A stretch of DNA of 64,000 nucleotides from Macrobrachium rosenbergii. Taxonomy: Eukaryota; Arthropoda; Malacostraca; Decapoda; Palaemonidae. The notes under the pieces are model-generated. The model searched no databases and was not told the DNA's origin. It saw only the letters and a list, made by a program, of their open reading frames with translations. The translations under genes and the position numbers were made by a program. Location of the stretch: NCBI RefSeq assembly GCF_040412425.1, contig NC_089749.1:16223662-16287661 (forward strand), read 5' to 3'. Numbering within the stretch: position 1 is the stretch's first letter; each line of letters opens with the position of its first letter. Below, piece after piece: positions 12,328 to 26,800 of this stretch.

Positions 12328-15300
12328 TATCATTATTTGGAATGAATCTTACCTACTGTTAAAGTTGGCTGACTACCACATTGAATAAGGATGAGTTAGT
12401 ACAGCCGGAGAAACAGGGTTCAGCCAAGCGAACTAAAAGCTTTTTTAAAAGGGGGAGAGAAGGTTTATCAACATTCCTGCCTGATGTGTGATCTTTACTC
12501 AAAGTACTGTCACTGGATGTTGGAACCACAACAGGGTGTGAGGTCCTCATAGCAAGACTTGTCAGAGGGTCCTTAGAGGGAAAAAGGACTCATATCTTGT
12601 AGAGTACTGGTGACTCTTGTGCCTGAGTCGAAAGGGCATAACCGAAAGTCCAAAACTAAAGACAACTACCACCATCGGATAAGGTGTGGTGTTCCTATGC
12701 ACCAAAAGTGTACCTTCATGCTCCCAAAATTCAATAGCAGGATTTCTAACAACTAACGATAAGATAGAAAGCAAGGTTACTACTATATCTGGTTCAGGAG
12801 AAAGTACCCCCACAGCAATGAAAGGACTAAGGGCTTAACACCTCGTGCTAAAATTGAACACACACAAATAATGAGGCAAAAAGTTATAACTTCCCTGAGC
12901 TGCAGGACAACCTTCTCTAGAAGAAGATTTTAAAGGAAATAAAGACGTGTTTACAGTACGGAAGCCAAGAGGATTATTTCCAAAATTGGTAAAAACTCAG
13001 GAATCAACTCTGTGTGCACAGACTTCACCATCTTGGACATGGGAGTGTTTGGCCTTCTAACACCACAGATAAATTATTAACTTCTCTTACAAGTTATGTC
13101 TATCCAGGTAAACCCTTGAGAGTTCTAACTGTATATAAGAAAGCCATTATTCCATTGCTGCCTAATTAGTTAAATTAGGTTCTGTCACAAATCTGGGAAG
13201 GGCTTTCAATTCTAAATTTTTTTCTCTAGGCAATGAAAGAAAAGAGAGAGGTTGCCACTAGGGCAAAGCCAAAGAACAAGAAAAGGCTTGAAGCTAACTA
13301 ATATAAACAAGAAAGGGCTTGAAGCTTACTAATATAAACTCTTAATAGTTCTAAACTGGACATAAAGACAGCCACTTCTTCATTGACTACCAAAGCAGAT
13401 AAATTAGGCACTGTAAAAAATACTGGGAAGGGCTTCCTACCTCTATATCTTTTCTGTAAGCAATGAAAGAAAAGCACAGAAAACTGCTTTGTGTACCTGA
13501 GATATTGGTAGAGCATAAAATAGGATACCTAGTGGAACGGGTGCTGGGTATCACCCAGGACAAGTACCGAGATCAATGAACTAACCAGTTATTGATACAC
13601 ATGTCTAACAGGGAGGGCCTTCTAGAGTTAAGGATTGTTATCCTTGGCCATCTAGCAATGCCATAGTTCATAACAGACAATTGACAATCTCCATGCAGTG
13701 AGATGAAGATGTGGAGGTTTGATGGAATCTTCTCGAATAAAACTGAAATGTTCCTTCCTGAACGGAAGACGATGAGGAGCATCTACAACCATGAAAGAAA
13801 GATAGGGGAACCATTCCCTTTAGGGCGCCACAATTGTGCTATCAAAATAATCCATGTGATCTGCAAAGTTCTCAACTTTTTGAATATTTTCTCAAAACAG
13901 TAAAAAGAGGAAAAGCATAAAGGTCTAGATTCAAGAATTCTTGAAGGAAGGCACCAACGGCTCATGCCTGAGGATCCTGGCATGGAGGGCAGTAAACTAG
14001 TAGTGTAGTGCCTTGGGCAGTCATAAACAGATGGGTGTTTGGGTCTCCCTAAAGGTTCCACAACTTCCGGCAAACCTGAGGACGAGGAGACTATCTGACT
14101 GGAGACCTTGCCCTTTTCTGCTGCGTTGGTCTTCAAACAAAGTTTTTACTAGGACAAAACAAGGTAATGGAATGACCTTTGCTGGGATTTATCCAAAGGA
14201 TAAGGTAGTTCTTGTTAGTCTGAACAAATCTCTTGGTTTGTGTGTCTTTGTCATCTTATGTAAGATTCGAGACTCTTAGCTGCTTTGAGCTGTAGGATGT
14301 TTATACTTCCACTTCCTGACATCAAATGTTTCTCAGAATGGCCTCTCAATCTGCCTCCGGGGCATCTGAGGACAGTGTAAAGGTTCTTGAGGTCTACAGG
14401 CCAACCCATTATAGTTCTCAAAAGGGGGGAAAATTGTTTGTTCATCTCTCTTGGAAAAAACTTTCGACCACAGATAGTTGATCACCCCAGCTAAATGACT
14501 GACTGGGTCAGAAAAGCATAAACAGTCCACCTTGAACAAAAAGCCCACTCATAAGGTTAGACATAAAACAATTCTCATAATAAAAACAAACTGGTGAGAC
14601 AAACCAGTGGTCCAAATATGAGAGAATTACAGTACTCTGATACCACGCACATGAATCCATACTACTCAGACTTCAACTCACAGAAGAATACTTTACTTCG
14701 ACTTGGGGAGTACTGCGAAGTGGAAGTACATGCCCTACATATCAACAGAATTTATCCTTTTCCCTTCTGAAAAGCCAACAAGATCAAACTGAATGACTCA
14801 CCAAAAAGGGAATAATAAGAATAAACTTGCTGAAACAGGAATTGCCCATGGCTCGAAGGCCTCGTTGCATAACAACTGTCCAATCTGCCCTTCCAAACTC
14901 TGAACTTTCCTGTGTGAAGAATATGGAGAGACGGATATCAGAAGTGACAGGGGTAAAATATAACAAAAAGTACAAAATATCCTTCCCTGAGGACAATCAC
15001 TACCAAATGTTCTACTTGACGCTTTGTCAGACACTTCTGAAAATCTGCACACATCCCTCTGAGGAACCACACAGCCTACTTGAACTGGGAGTTCAAAACA
15101 TCAGTTATGGTTACAAGTGTAATTTTCCACTTAGAACGTGAGCCAGAACTCTACTGAAGCAGAACTCGAGAGTAAATTGGGAAATTCTGTATGAAACTTT
15201 CGTGAAAAAAAAAAGTTGTAGGGGCAAGACCCTAAAGGGAAGACTTTAAAGGCAGTGCTACGAATTTCTACTGTAATTTCCTAATTCGAGACATCTTAGG

Positions 15301-15588
15301 TGATGGCCTTAAACACTTAGGGTAGACAAGATGGGTCACAGTCAAAAACAGCTACTAATGACTGAGTAGGGTTACCTAATTTAATTTACACAACTGTTTC
15401 TGTTAATTAAAACTGGGCTGTAAAAGGAAAAAGACATTCTTCCCATAGCCTCAGAAGTAGGTCTACAAGGAGAGGTTATAACTCGACGCATCATAAAGAA
15501 ACCTTGCCTCTTCAGGACTAATATTTATAATTATCTTATATGTATCTACATACGTACATTCATATATATATACATATCTGGACATGCA

Positions 15589-15716
<128 letters not shown>

Positions 15717-16766
15717 ACACGTACATAAATGTATTACACTTACAGTAATCGAGCCGTCGTGCTAGAGCTAAATACCGAAATCAAAGGTACTTTCGCCTCA
15801 CAATTATGCCAAATTACCTTACCTATAGAGAAGACTTCACTTCCTTGGCCCAAAAACTAGAAACTTGCAAGTTGAAAAAAAACCGATATCGTAAGCAAGT
15901 CCACCGAGAGCCAGCATAAAGGGAACACTTCCGAAATCGACTGTTTAGAACAGATTAAGCCAGCAACATGCCGGCATATAATATTACCTATATAGTTTGG
16001 TTGGTTCCTAAGAGCTCACTCTAGAAAACACAGTTGCGCGTGCAAAACACTGTTCGTGTTAGGAGCTGAGTTATTAAACACTAATCGGTTATCTAGTGCT
16101 ACGCTATTCTACTTCATATTTCATAAATAATATAGTAAGATATAGTAATTCTCTTACGAATGTTCAAAGGCTCTACTTCCTGAGAACGTACCCTACCATA
16201 ATCAGAGTTAACTTCTTACTGGTTTGAACAGGAGCCGAGGTAGAAGTAAACTAAAGAGATCCGGTTAACGGATTCATATTCGGCACAATGAAGAGAATAA
16301 GAAACAAAGCGAGCAATCCACCGCTTAAATACTAACGTAGAATCAACCACAACACGGTTTTAACTCTTCAAGTCGAAACGGAAGAACCGAGGTGGAAGAG
16401 GTGAAATACGGCCTGAACGTCAGTAACTCGGAATGCCGATTGCCGCATTTTGCCGGGTATAAATATCGGATGGAGGACCAGGTATTTGGGTGCAGAAGAG
16501 AGGATTCTTGTATGACGTCACCACGTAACCTTGACGACAGTCAAATTCGTCTGCACGTATTGACGTCATCACGTAGATACTAAAGAGGCGACTATCTTGT
16601 ACCTAACATTTTCGATCGGAAACCTAATAAAAGAATACGTATCAATTATTATTTTTTCTCCTGAACCACATAGGGAGCAAAAGGCCGAGCGAGAGAGAGA
16701 TTAACCCAAGTTATCAGGCTGGTTAATGGAGTAGAAGCAACACCAGAAGACAAAAGGAAAAGACTG

Positions 16767-17175
16767 GGTAGGCTAATGGTGTGCCCCAACTAACTGTCTG
16801 CGTAAATTATCGACCTCTACCTTCTTCTGATACTACACAAAACTTACATCCTCTGACCAGATCACTCAAAAATGACAAATTTTTTAAAGAACTTGTATTT
16901 TTCCTAACATACTAACCTGAGGTAGGCTTCAGGTGTGCCCTAACTAATTGTGTGCGTAAATTATCGGCTTCTAACATCTTCGGATACTGCACAAAATTTA
17001 CATCCTCTCATCAGATTACTCAGAAATGTCAATTTTTAAAAAGTAATCTGTGTTTTTCCTAACATACAGACCTGATGTTGCCTTCTAGTGTGCCCTAACT
17101 GTCGTACGTAAATTACCGGCGTCTAACATCTTCCGATACTACACAAAATCTACATCCTCTAATCAGATCACTCAA
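16767..17175. repeat. Tandem repeat, about 155 bp x about 2.6
   Basis: Three successive copies start near 16772, 16928 and 17083. Each has gtgtgcccyaact, gcgtaaattaycgrc, then ttacatcctct or tctacatcctct, then agatcactca or agattactca and, in the first two, tttttcctaacataca or a close variant. The third is truncated. The copies have diverged at scattered positions. Confidence 0.8.
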
Positions 17176-17587
17176 AATCTACATATCAAGAAAACCACAG
17201 TCGTGCCTAAGTAGCTAGTCTAACTTAAACTATATGGTCATCTTGCAAAATCTAAACATTCGGTTGTCACAGTCTTTCCTATACAGCTTAATGTTTTCAT
17301 CTCTGCTTGTTGTAGATGACATAAAGACAAAAACAGAAACAAGCACAATACCGCCCAGGAGAAAATTAGCCCGAAATCATCAAAATATTACAAACGGAGA
17401 TTCGTCGGCAAGAAGAAATATGACAAGAACGTCAACATTCCGGCACTGAGCACCATCTGGTGGTAAAACAGATGACTACAGTGACAGTCCCCGTTGGGAT
17501 TTTTTTTTATTTTTTAAATGCCGATCGCACCAAACGGCGCGAAGAAAAGCTAACTCCAAAGTAGGTAAGATTCTTTCCAAATAATGG

Positions 17588-20142
17588 TAAGTGACAATTT
17601 ACAAACTGTATAAGATAATGTACAGTGCATTTTGTATAATCTTACCTTTAAGATAATGATGTAAAGCATAGTGAGACCCCCATGTAGTTGTTGTGACTTG
17701 GGATATTTCAGTCCAAATCAGAATCATTGAATTCCACTGGTATGTAATGGAAAAAACAATAATATTTCAAGTTTGTGGGTTTTAGAAGCAACTGGCCTAG
17801 TTTTAAACACAAATCTTAGAATTTCTGAGCATGTGCTTGCACAATGAAACAAAATCGCCTGGCTGCAATCACTTAAAAAAGTTATGTATGGAACTGCTTT
17901 TATACATACGACTAACAATGATTTCTATTTTGTAGTAAACATACTTGTGCCGTTACACTTCTTTTGACTACAGATCTAAATTTCTGAACACATGGACACA
18001 CTATAAAGAAAGAATCAGGGCCAACTTGCTTAAAGAGAAAAGTTGTATAAGGAACCAGGAATTGCAGTGGTCAATGTAGATCAACAGAGAATGACACCTT
18101 CACTTTTAAAAAAATTACTTTTTTAGCAATAAATGTTACTTATACTGCATGCACAGTACATAGCGTAACTATACTTGACAACATTGTCAGATCTTTCTAC
18201 ACAAAAGAAAAAAAACTTACTTGCAATAGCAAAACCACCAAAGATTGTGTTGATACAAAACATACGTTATTCATGAAGCAAAAATCAGATGCAAAATGAC
18301 TGACTTAGGTGCTCTTACACATTTAAACAGGAAAGTGTTTGTTGTGTTTCTTTGTTTCACCATCCAATAAATCTTGCATATTTAACGAAGTTTCCTGTTA
18401 AGCATGAAATTTTTTTTTTATTTTTACTGCTTTTATGCATATGATAGTGACAAATCTGATGACTTAAGGTCCATTTAAGTTAAGGTGCCATTGGGAATAG
18501 TTACTTTAGACAACAACCGAATGGCTATTCAAACAGGAACAAATTATGAAATCTTTGAGGGAAATTATCACTACTGAAATTATAACTACTAGCTGTCCAA
18601 AAACGTGTCTCAATAATGAGAACCATAAGAAATATACTGTAAATAATACACAAAGAAAAAATAATAAATACTAAAATAGACAGTTCCACCATGAGTGACA
18701 CCAGCCACCCACTCTTGTGGTTCCTCTTGCAACGAACAAGAGTATCACAACAATGCATGCAATAATAGATAACATGTGAGCAGGGGGAAAAAAGTGTCGG
18801 TGAATTACACAAGTATGCAGTCTCCCTATTTTGTGTAACTCATAATGTTTTGGAGGCAGAATTGTATAACGATTATCAGAGTATAAGTTAGATACTATAA
18901 ATTTATTAATATAATGGCAATTATATGTGAGAAATAATTACTGAAGAATACAAATAATGCATCTACCAAACCTGACTGCAGAGGGAACAATTTAAAAACA
19001 AAAAATTTTAATTGATGTATGATTTTAACTGATTCTTGACTGACAATGACTTAATAATATCCATTTCAGCCTTCAGCTGTATGAAATGTTGGCTTTGGCT
19101 CACTGTGTGAGAAAATATAAATGAAGTAAAGTACAGCATATATTTGATATTAATACAGCCTTTATATTCATAAAGCCTTTGCAAGGCAGCTTTACAGTTT
19201 CAAGGAGTGTTACTCTGCCTTTCGTTTTGTCATCTGCTACTGCTAGATGTGTGACACGAATATACCAAACAGGGTATTTAAATTTTCTTATTACTGTCCT
19301 AAATGACAAATGTAAAACAAAACAATTATTCAATGAGTATGATAAAAATTCTTTCAATCACTATGCTGACGGGAGAAACAAGGTTAGACAAAATGTCCTA
19401 AGCTTTACTGATCTGGCACTGAGCTTAGCCATGAAATTACATACAGTATTCAGACTCAGATCACTAGTTTTTAATTTTTATGATGATTCTTTATTTTATA
19501 TTCAAGTAATATAATTATTAATATTAATAATAATTTTTCATTAAATATTACAGTATTATGGAATTTATGAAGTTGAACTAGTGTGCCTAAGAGTATTTAG
19601 CCTTGAGCATCAATGTAAACAATCTACCAAGTACCACATCTCAAAAAAGAGAAACTAATTTTTATATTGTGAATAATTTACATTTACTAAATGCCTAAAA
19701 AAACAAATTGTCATTATGCTTTGTGTGGCATCTAGATATGTAAATTATATGCAACATAAAAACAAAAACAAAATGGTTTCCTTTCATCCATTGTGAAAAT
19801 GGCAAAACACTTGTGAATCTGCTCTACTTACCTCAACTTTGCATACAAGACCTGGGGGCACTTATTTGAGGCATGTTTTGATGAAAAGATTGGTCTTATG
19901 CATGGTGCAAAATACAGCTAATGCAGTTTTTTTGCTTGCTTACGTTTTTATGAACTGTACACTCCTACAAAGAGGAATAGGTAAAAACATATGAAGAATA
20001 GGTAAAAACATATGAACGTGGAAATACAACTTCTTTATATTAAAAACTGATTGCAAGACTTTTCCTACATCTTTCCTGATGACCACAGCCAACACATCTT
20101 CATATAATCCAGCCCAATAACTTCACTGAATCTTTTATATTT
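17588..20142. other. Intergenic region with no recognised gene
   Basis: AT-rich sequence between the inverted-repeat unit and the downstream end of the minus-strand thioredoxin gene. The open frames here are short, lack recognisable motifs and do not join into an exon chain. Confidence 0.6.
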
Positions 20143-20148
20143 TTTATT
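20143..20148 (-). terminator. Candidate polyadenylation signal of the TXNDC12-like gene
   Basis: TTTATT on the + strand is AATAAA on the - strand (caataaaaaat), 586 bp downstream of the stop codon at 20734-20736. No other AATAAA on this strand looked better placed. The cleavage site is inferred. Confidence 0.4.
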
Positions 20149-20733
20149 GAAAACTTTTACAGTAAAGTTAAAGTGCTATAAAATTCATGGAAGTGTACAT
20201 GTAACTTTGAAATTTAAGTAGTATGCTTAAATAAAAGCACTGTACATAATGCTATGTCTCTAAACTGCACATTTGTACTACATTCAAGATGTTACATAAA
20301 AACATTATCCTTACATAAAAAATATATATACACAGTAGATGTACATACTGTACTTCACGGGCTAATGCTAACATTACACACTTACCACAGCCATACAAAA
20401 ATACAAAATATATATATCCAACAACAGCTTCCATGAAGTGAATAAATCAAGGCATCAACACATGGCACTTCCTATGTATCAGAATCATAAATTAACTGCT
20501 GCAGAAAAAGTGAGAGGTGCAAATTACATGTAAATTTCCCACTCATAAATGACACGCACACCAGTACTTGTAACTGAAAAAGCAAAATCACCACCGATGC
20601 AACTGAAGCCTACATATTCAAGTATAAAAATAACCGTAAAATATTTTGTGAAAGGAAAGTACACAGTACCTTAAAAGATTCTGTACCTCAAAACTATGCA
20701 TAACAACATCTCGGAGTTAACGCAAAAACAAAC

Positions 20734-20885
20734 TTACAGTTCATCACTTCTAGCATTCATTTGTGGTATCAGTTGAACAGCCTTTGACATTGCCTTGATG
20801 ACTGACCCTTCATCATAGTAGTAGAATTTGTACTGTGGATTCCCACCTTCATTGTAAATCTCCTCACGGACCTCACCGTCGGAAC
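20734..20885 (-). CDS. Txndc12: Txndc12 exon 4 with stop and SDEL
   Basis: The acceptor (minus strand) is atttcag|GTTCC. It reads [20 protein letters not shown], then [20 protein letters not shown] and ends NARSDEL-stop. The stop TAA is at 20736-20734. The terminal tetrapeptide SDEL is compatible with KDEL-receptor retrieval. Confidence 0.95.
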
Positions 20886-23800
20886 CTGAAATTATATGTT
20901 TAAATGTATTATTACATGGGTACAGAAAATGTATTTTATGTATAAACAGAGGAGGTATGACTTACTGGAGCTATTTTGTAATGAAAAGTGACAATTGTCA
21001 GTACTACATAGACGTATGGACAGGCAAGCATATTTTCAATCTTAATCTTTACTGGCAAGAATCAAGAAAAAATTAAGATTGATTTTCCCAATTCATACAT
21101 GTTCCTCCTTTTAAGATACGGAGGCAAATGATTCAGAATACTGTACAGTAGTTTAATTTTTATTTACTTACAGAATCAACAATAAAGAGGAAACTGCTTC
21201 TCAAGGGAAATATATACATGAAGAGGAATGAAATGGGATGCACAAAATAGTAAAAATGGTAAAGTAAATAATTAAAATGATGTTAAATCAGTTTGATAAG
21301 AGCAATATTACAATCTCAACAACATCAATACAACAACCATTTCCACAATATAAGAAATTCGTATTGTAATCTGAATTTTTTCTAGTTATACAAACTGCAG
21401 CCTTTATGTAGGAGTATTCCTCATTGTGAGCTGGAATTGATTACTGAAATTCTGATAACTAGGTAGTAGACTGGTTAAAGGGGGGTGAGTAAGGGTCATC
21501 CACCACCCAACTGCTGTACCCAAGCACTTTTTCTTCAGTATGAGGGACAAAGTTGGGTGTTGAGGTGGTAATAAGATAGAAGGTTCTGGTTTGTATACAT
21601 ATAAAAATTCCATTTACTATAAAAAAAACAGGCTTTGAGATAGGAAAAACCTATTTTTGGTAGCCGCTGTTTGTTCTCAAAGGAGTTATACCCTTATGGT
21701 CCCGCCCAGGGCTCCATAAGACAGACCAACCAATTACAAAGAATTCTCTTATAGTTGGTCTCAGCCAGAATAGTGCTTGTTGGCACAGTCATAGAATATA
21801 AAGGACTCAGGACAGGAGAGCTCTATCTCCTGTCCTACAACAACTGCCTCAGCTCTATGTCCCACTCACACAGGTGTGACAACAGCGTATGTTGGCTAAC
21901 TGCATTACACACCAGATCCGTGCAAGATAAATGTTCACCCCAGTCCCATGCCTTTTCATCTGGGAAAGTGGGTGAGTTTGAGGAAGCACAGCAGCTAACA
22001 AAAATAGCTTTTCCTACATCAAAACCTGTTTTTTGATAGCGTAGCCACTGTTCGTCCTCAAAGAAGCTTACAAAAGTAACTGACAGGTGACGAAATGGCT
22101 TAGCTCCTAATGAATAAATCCCAACAACCCAGATAAGTTTTTTGGTCTGCAGTATAGTCATTTATTCTTTAACCAGTGGTTAAAGCCCTTAGATAGATAA
22201 GATGAGGTAAAGGTGGTCAGGTGCTTCAGACACCTATCCTCACCATATATATTACTGAAATGTCAGGAACAGTTCCATCACCCTAACTTTGTCAGACTTT
22301 GCCAATGCTTCACCATTTTCTGTTTGTCAGAGGTGTTGTAAACTCATTTGATAAACCACAAAGCCAGAAAGGTGTTCCTAAACACCCACTTCTTGTGTTA
22401 AACAGTACTTAGCAAAAGTCACTGACAACTTGACATAAGAGGGTAGGTCCTACTTTGGTAGCATACATGGCTCACATCAGGCATAAGAGGCCTGTTATCT
22501 GGCCCAACAGAAGGTCCTGGAAAAAGGAGACAAAAGCCTGTTGAGTTTTGGGATACCTCCAAGGGAAGTGAATCCTTGAGTTCTACTAATGATCAAGTCA
22601 TCTCTCAGGTTCCCTCTGCTTGTGTACATAAGTTGCACAACCACTCAATTGATGCAGCTTATGACCCAACTCCAGGGGTTTCTTTCCTGCATATTCAATG
22701 TTGACTGCTCATCAGCTTCAGGGCTGTCTGTACTTAGTCATCTCATTTTAATCTTGGTCCTCCTCAAAACTGACTGCTTAGCTTCTTCAGGATGACTCTC
22801 CCTTTGTGGAGATCCTTTCTACATTTGCTTATCTCTTTTACTGCTCACTCAACCATCCTCCTCATGTTACTTCAATTGCTGCCCTCTATATTGTTAACAG
22901 AGTATTGAGATGGTGGCAGTGTTGGTCTTTCTCTAGTGGGCTTGGGTCCCAGTACTTTCTCTTCATACTTGGAGATCAAGGCTTGTGGTTTTTAGTCAAC
23001 CCTTCAAGCACTGGACATTGAATTCATCTCCCTACTCTTTTGTTCTAAGAGGTCTTTTGAATGTGGAATTTTCTCCAGGTTTACTTCCTCCCTCTCCATG
23101 AAGGCTTCATTTTATTGCCTCCACCTCCCAGGCCCATTGTTCAACTGCTGGTCTATTGTGTAGATGTTTTTGCACTTGTTCTCCTGAGAGATTTCACTTC
23201 AATTGGAATGGCTTGAGTAGGGGACTCAGGTGCTTTAGTCTTTTCTCACACATTTCTTGCCCTTTCAATTTTCCTTACAACAAATATACCAAACTACATA
23301 GTCGATTCCCACCAACTACATTCCACTTAGGGGAGTTCGTTCAGCAATCCCTTTATACATTCCTACATTCACAATCTATATGTTTCTATATTATAGCTAA
23401 CTCTCAATCACCATACCAACTTATTATTTTACCTTGTCATTCTGCTGGCCTTCAGTGAGGCTGTCATAAAATTTCATTACTGTCTGTTTCTGGTAAAACC
23501 TGAATATGATAGCTCTCCAACAATATGAAAAGTTACTATTTATATCTTGCAGCTTCATAGGCTATACCATAGCTGACTTCAATTATTGAACTCTGTTCTT
23601 TCCTTTTTTTTATGGGGAGTCATTAAAGGAATGATTCAGTTCTGTTACTTTATGTAATAATATTTTTCATACAACCTTAACTGCTAGCAGAAAGTTTTCT
23701 GTTCAAGTTTTGCATTATTTTGCATCAAAAATTTCAAGCCTTATTTCATGTTTTACTGCCAATTTCAACTTCCAGCATAAATTAACCTTATTAGATAACA

Positions 23801-26800
23801 GACACAGTCAAGCAATTCCCAGGATATGATCTAGGTCTTCATGCTTTCCAGGAGTCGCTTCTGCTGAAGATGTGGCCAGAATTAATTTGTCATTTCTATA
23901 AAAGAAAATACCTTCCTCTGATATTGTAAACACTTTTTCCTAGAGATCCTTTTAATGGACATAGGACTGTCATGTCTTATTTATCTTTGACAACCAAACC
24001 ACTTTTCTTCACCCAAGGGCCTTCCAGAGTGACAGACTGCTGAGATGGTTTTCAACCTGATGTTGTCTAAACGAGTTTAGGATATGATTCCTGATTTTAG
24101 TCACTTGTTTTTTTCAGGGTTTGCCACCCAAATACAGCCAGGTTAAGCATAGCCCAGCCCAGTCACTAACTCAGGATGTACCTGCTGCCCTCTACCTGAC
24201 CTGCCTGCTTTGCCTGCTGCCCAGCCGGTCCAATTCTTGGTCTCTCAGCTTATCACCTGTCTGGAATGACAATTCAATTTTGGTGCCAAAAACATCACAC
24301 AGAATGGACTGATAGTAGTATATTCTCATGACTGCTCTCAACCAGACCATGAACAGGCAGCAATGTCACAGGCTGAGGAACTGCAGGCAGGCAAAGGCTA
24401 TGCAACTACAGGCAGAGCAACACTGATCAATGCATTCATGAACAAGAAAACTGACATAATTGGAATCACCAATATAACTACTGACCAGCAAATGCTGACT
24501 TTACTCATATTCTGGGCAGAAAATTAAGCTGCCAGTTCCAAAGCAAGATTGGCAGTGCAACTTCAGCTACTGGCAAGGAATGTGGGTCAGGCCAGTCCAG
24601 GTCAATAAGAATTATTTGCCTATAGCAGACTCAGTAATTTTCCATATTGGACACTTCGCTGCCTTGACCATGTGGCTTTGAGTTAATCTACTTCATTTCC
24701 ACCCTAGTGCAGGCACAGTGGATATGACTTACATGACAAAAAGTCACGTTTTCCAGCAATCAGAAATTCTTACAACACAGCACTCCCTGAATGACACTTC
24801 TGTATAATGATGTTTCAGTAAATTTTTACTCACCCAAATGCTTCAATTGGTGATAATGCAGCCTTAGTCCTAAAATGACTGAGATAAAAATCAGGATTTT
24901 GCAGACACGATGTGCCTGCAACCAGAAGTTAGCAGTCACAGTCTACTGTTTACTACGAGAAATTTGTATATATGACTGACTTGAATACATCTACAGGACA
25001 CTTGTACAACCTAAACCTTGATGAACTAGTCCAGGAATCAATGAATTCTTCTCAAAAGCCAAAGAAAAAGTGTCAGAAGTTTCATTATCTACACCCAATC
25101 TACCTAGAGTATGCTGTATTATGTCTACATCTTCTTCTTTCAACCTTATTACAGTAATCCCACTGTATAGCAGGGTCAGCCGCTCCAGTCAACTTTCTCC
25201 ATCTATCTCTATTCCATGCATCTGCTTCCCATAGTCCCACCTCACCCATATCCCTCCTCACCACATCCATCCATGTGGATTGGGTGCGGTGGGACTAGAT
25301 GAAGCAGAATGCAAAGACATACTGGGGCTCAACTCGATCACTTAAATTTTCTTTCTGTCATAAGGCCATGAAGGAAGAAACAATGCCTGCCTTATAAGGT
25401 TTAGTGTATAAACAAATGGACAACAAGTGTTGAAACTCAACAACACTAGTCTGTGAGAAATGCCTGATACTGCAGTGAAAGTTTGCTGTCCATCTCACAA
25501 CTGTTCAAACATTCTTTGGATGCATCAGAGCAGCAGCAAAGTCCATTTGTTCCAAATAACTGCTGAATCTGCAGTCTTTGTCAATACCATAGCAGTCTGG
25601 ATCAAGTGAATATCTGCCAGCTGATTAACATTTTACACAAACATTCACACTCCCTCATCAAATTTAACACAAACACATCTAAATCCAGAATAATACTGTA
25701 CTAACTAGAACACCAAAGACAATATTAAGGATGGGAGAAAAAGAGAACCCTTACTACAGAACGGATACCTCATACATCATTAATCATCTCTTTGCCTTTA
25801 AGCAGCTATTCAGAACAGTTCATCTGTCCTCAATTAAACTTGCAAGTAAAAAGTAAGGATAAAAGTTTTGCAGTTCACATGGCTACATATTAAATTTGTC
25901 AGCTTACAAGACACAGTTTTACTTTAAAGTGATATTTTAAAAATTACGCTGTGTCTAACATGGACATCGTGCGCAATGCATTCATTGTATTTCTGTCATT
26001 GCCATTACCTCTAACTCAACAAATAGTAAGCCCAAAGTTGCTTTCTCCCAGGACTGCGATCACCAATCGAGTGTAACATACCTCATATATTCATATTTCG
26101 TCAACCGAGCCATTATTATTATGCCTTAGATGGGTTTTTATTACCAAACTGTGAAGATTTTGTTTGTCTTTCTATATCTACTAGTAATATTATGTTACAA
26201 TTGGATGGTACACACAGATTAGCAGTGACAGTGCTACAATCTGGTGGGAATCCATGCAACTATAGAAGTTGCATCTTTTTTATATCTAAGCCTTCCATAA
26301 GTTTTCAATTAATTGGGAAATTTATTTTCAAACTTTACTATTAGCAAAATAATTTAGTGACCAATAATGAGTAACAAAGAACTGGTAGCAACATTACATC
26401 ATGGTGGTGATTCCTATAAATACTGAAATGCATGGAATGAAGACATGAACAACAACAAATTGTAGTGGTCAATTTATTCCCTGGTCATTTTACTAAAGAT
26501 TTCCTCATGTTCAAACTCATAGCACATAGAGAATGAAAGCAATGCAACAATATTAAATTCAAGCAAGATGTCATAGCCTATGCCTAGAACAGCTGAACAA
26601 TTTTTTTATTCATCGTCACCACAAAGCTTTTTCCCTTAAAACAGTTTTTTATTAAAAATATCCTTGTATAATAAAGTGCATCTTATGTGCTGTTGCATCT
26701 GACAAGCCAGCGAAAATGGTAGCTTATCTGATATGATATTTCATACAATAAACAACTTCATATTCATTATACTATTACAAAAACATATGGAAAAATTACA

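Noticed and set aside
13783..14136. 117-codon minus-strand open frame and overlapping plus-strand frame at 14013-14279
   Set aside because: No recognisable motif, frames on both strands overlap, and the region lies within repeat DNA.
14827..15141. 104-codon open frame
   Set aside because: No family resemblance and competing frames on the other strand; lies in the inverted-repeat unit. It could be a transposon protein relic, but I see nothing to support that.
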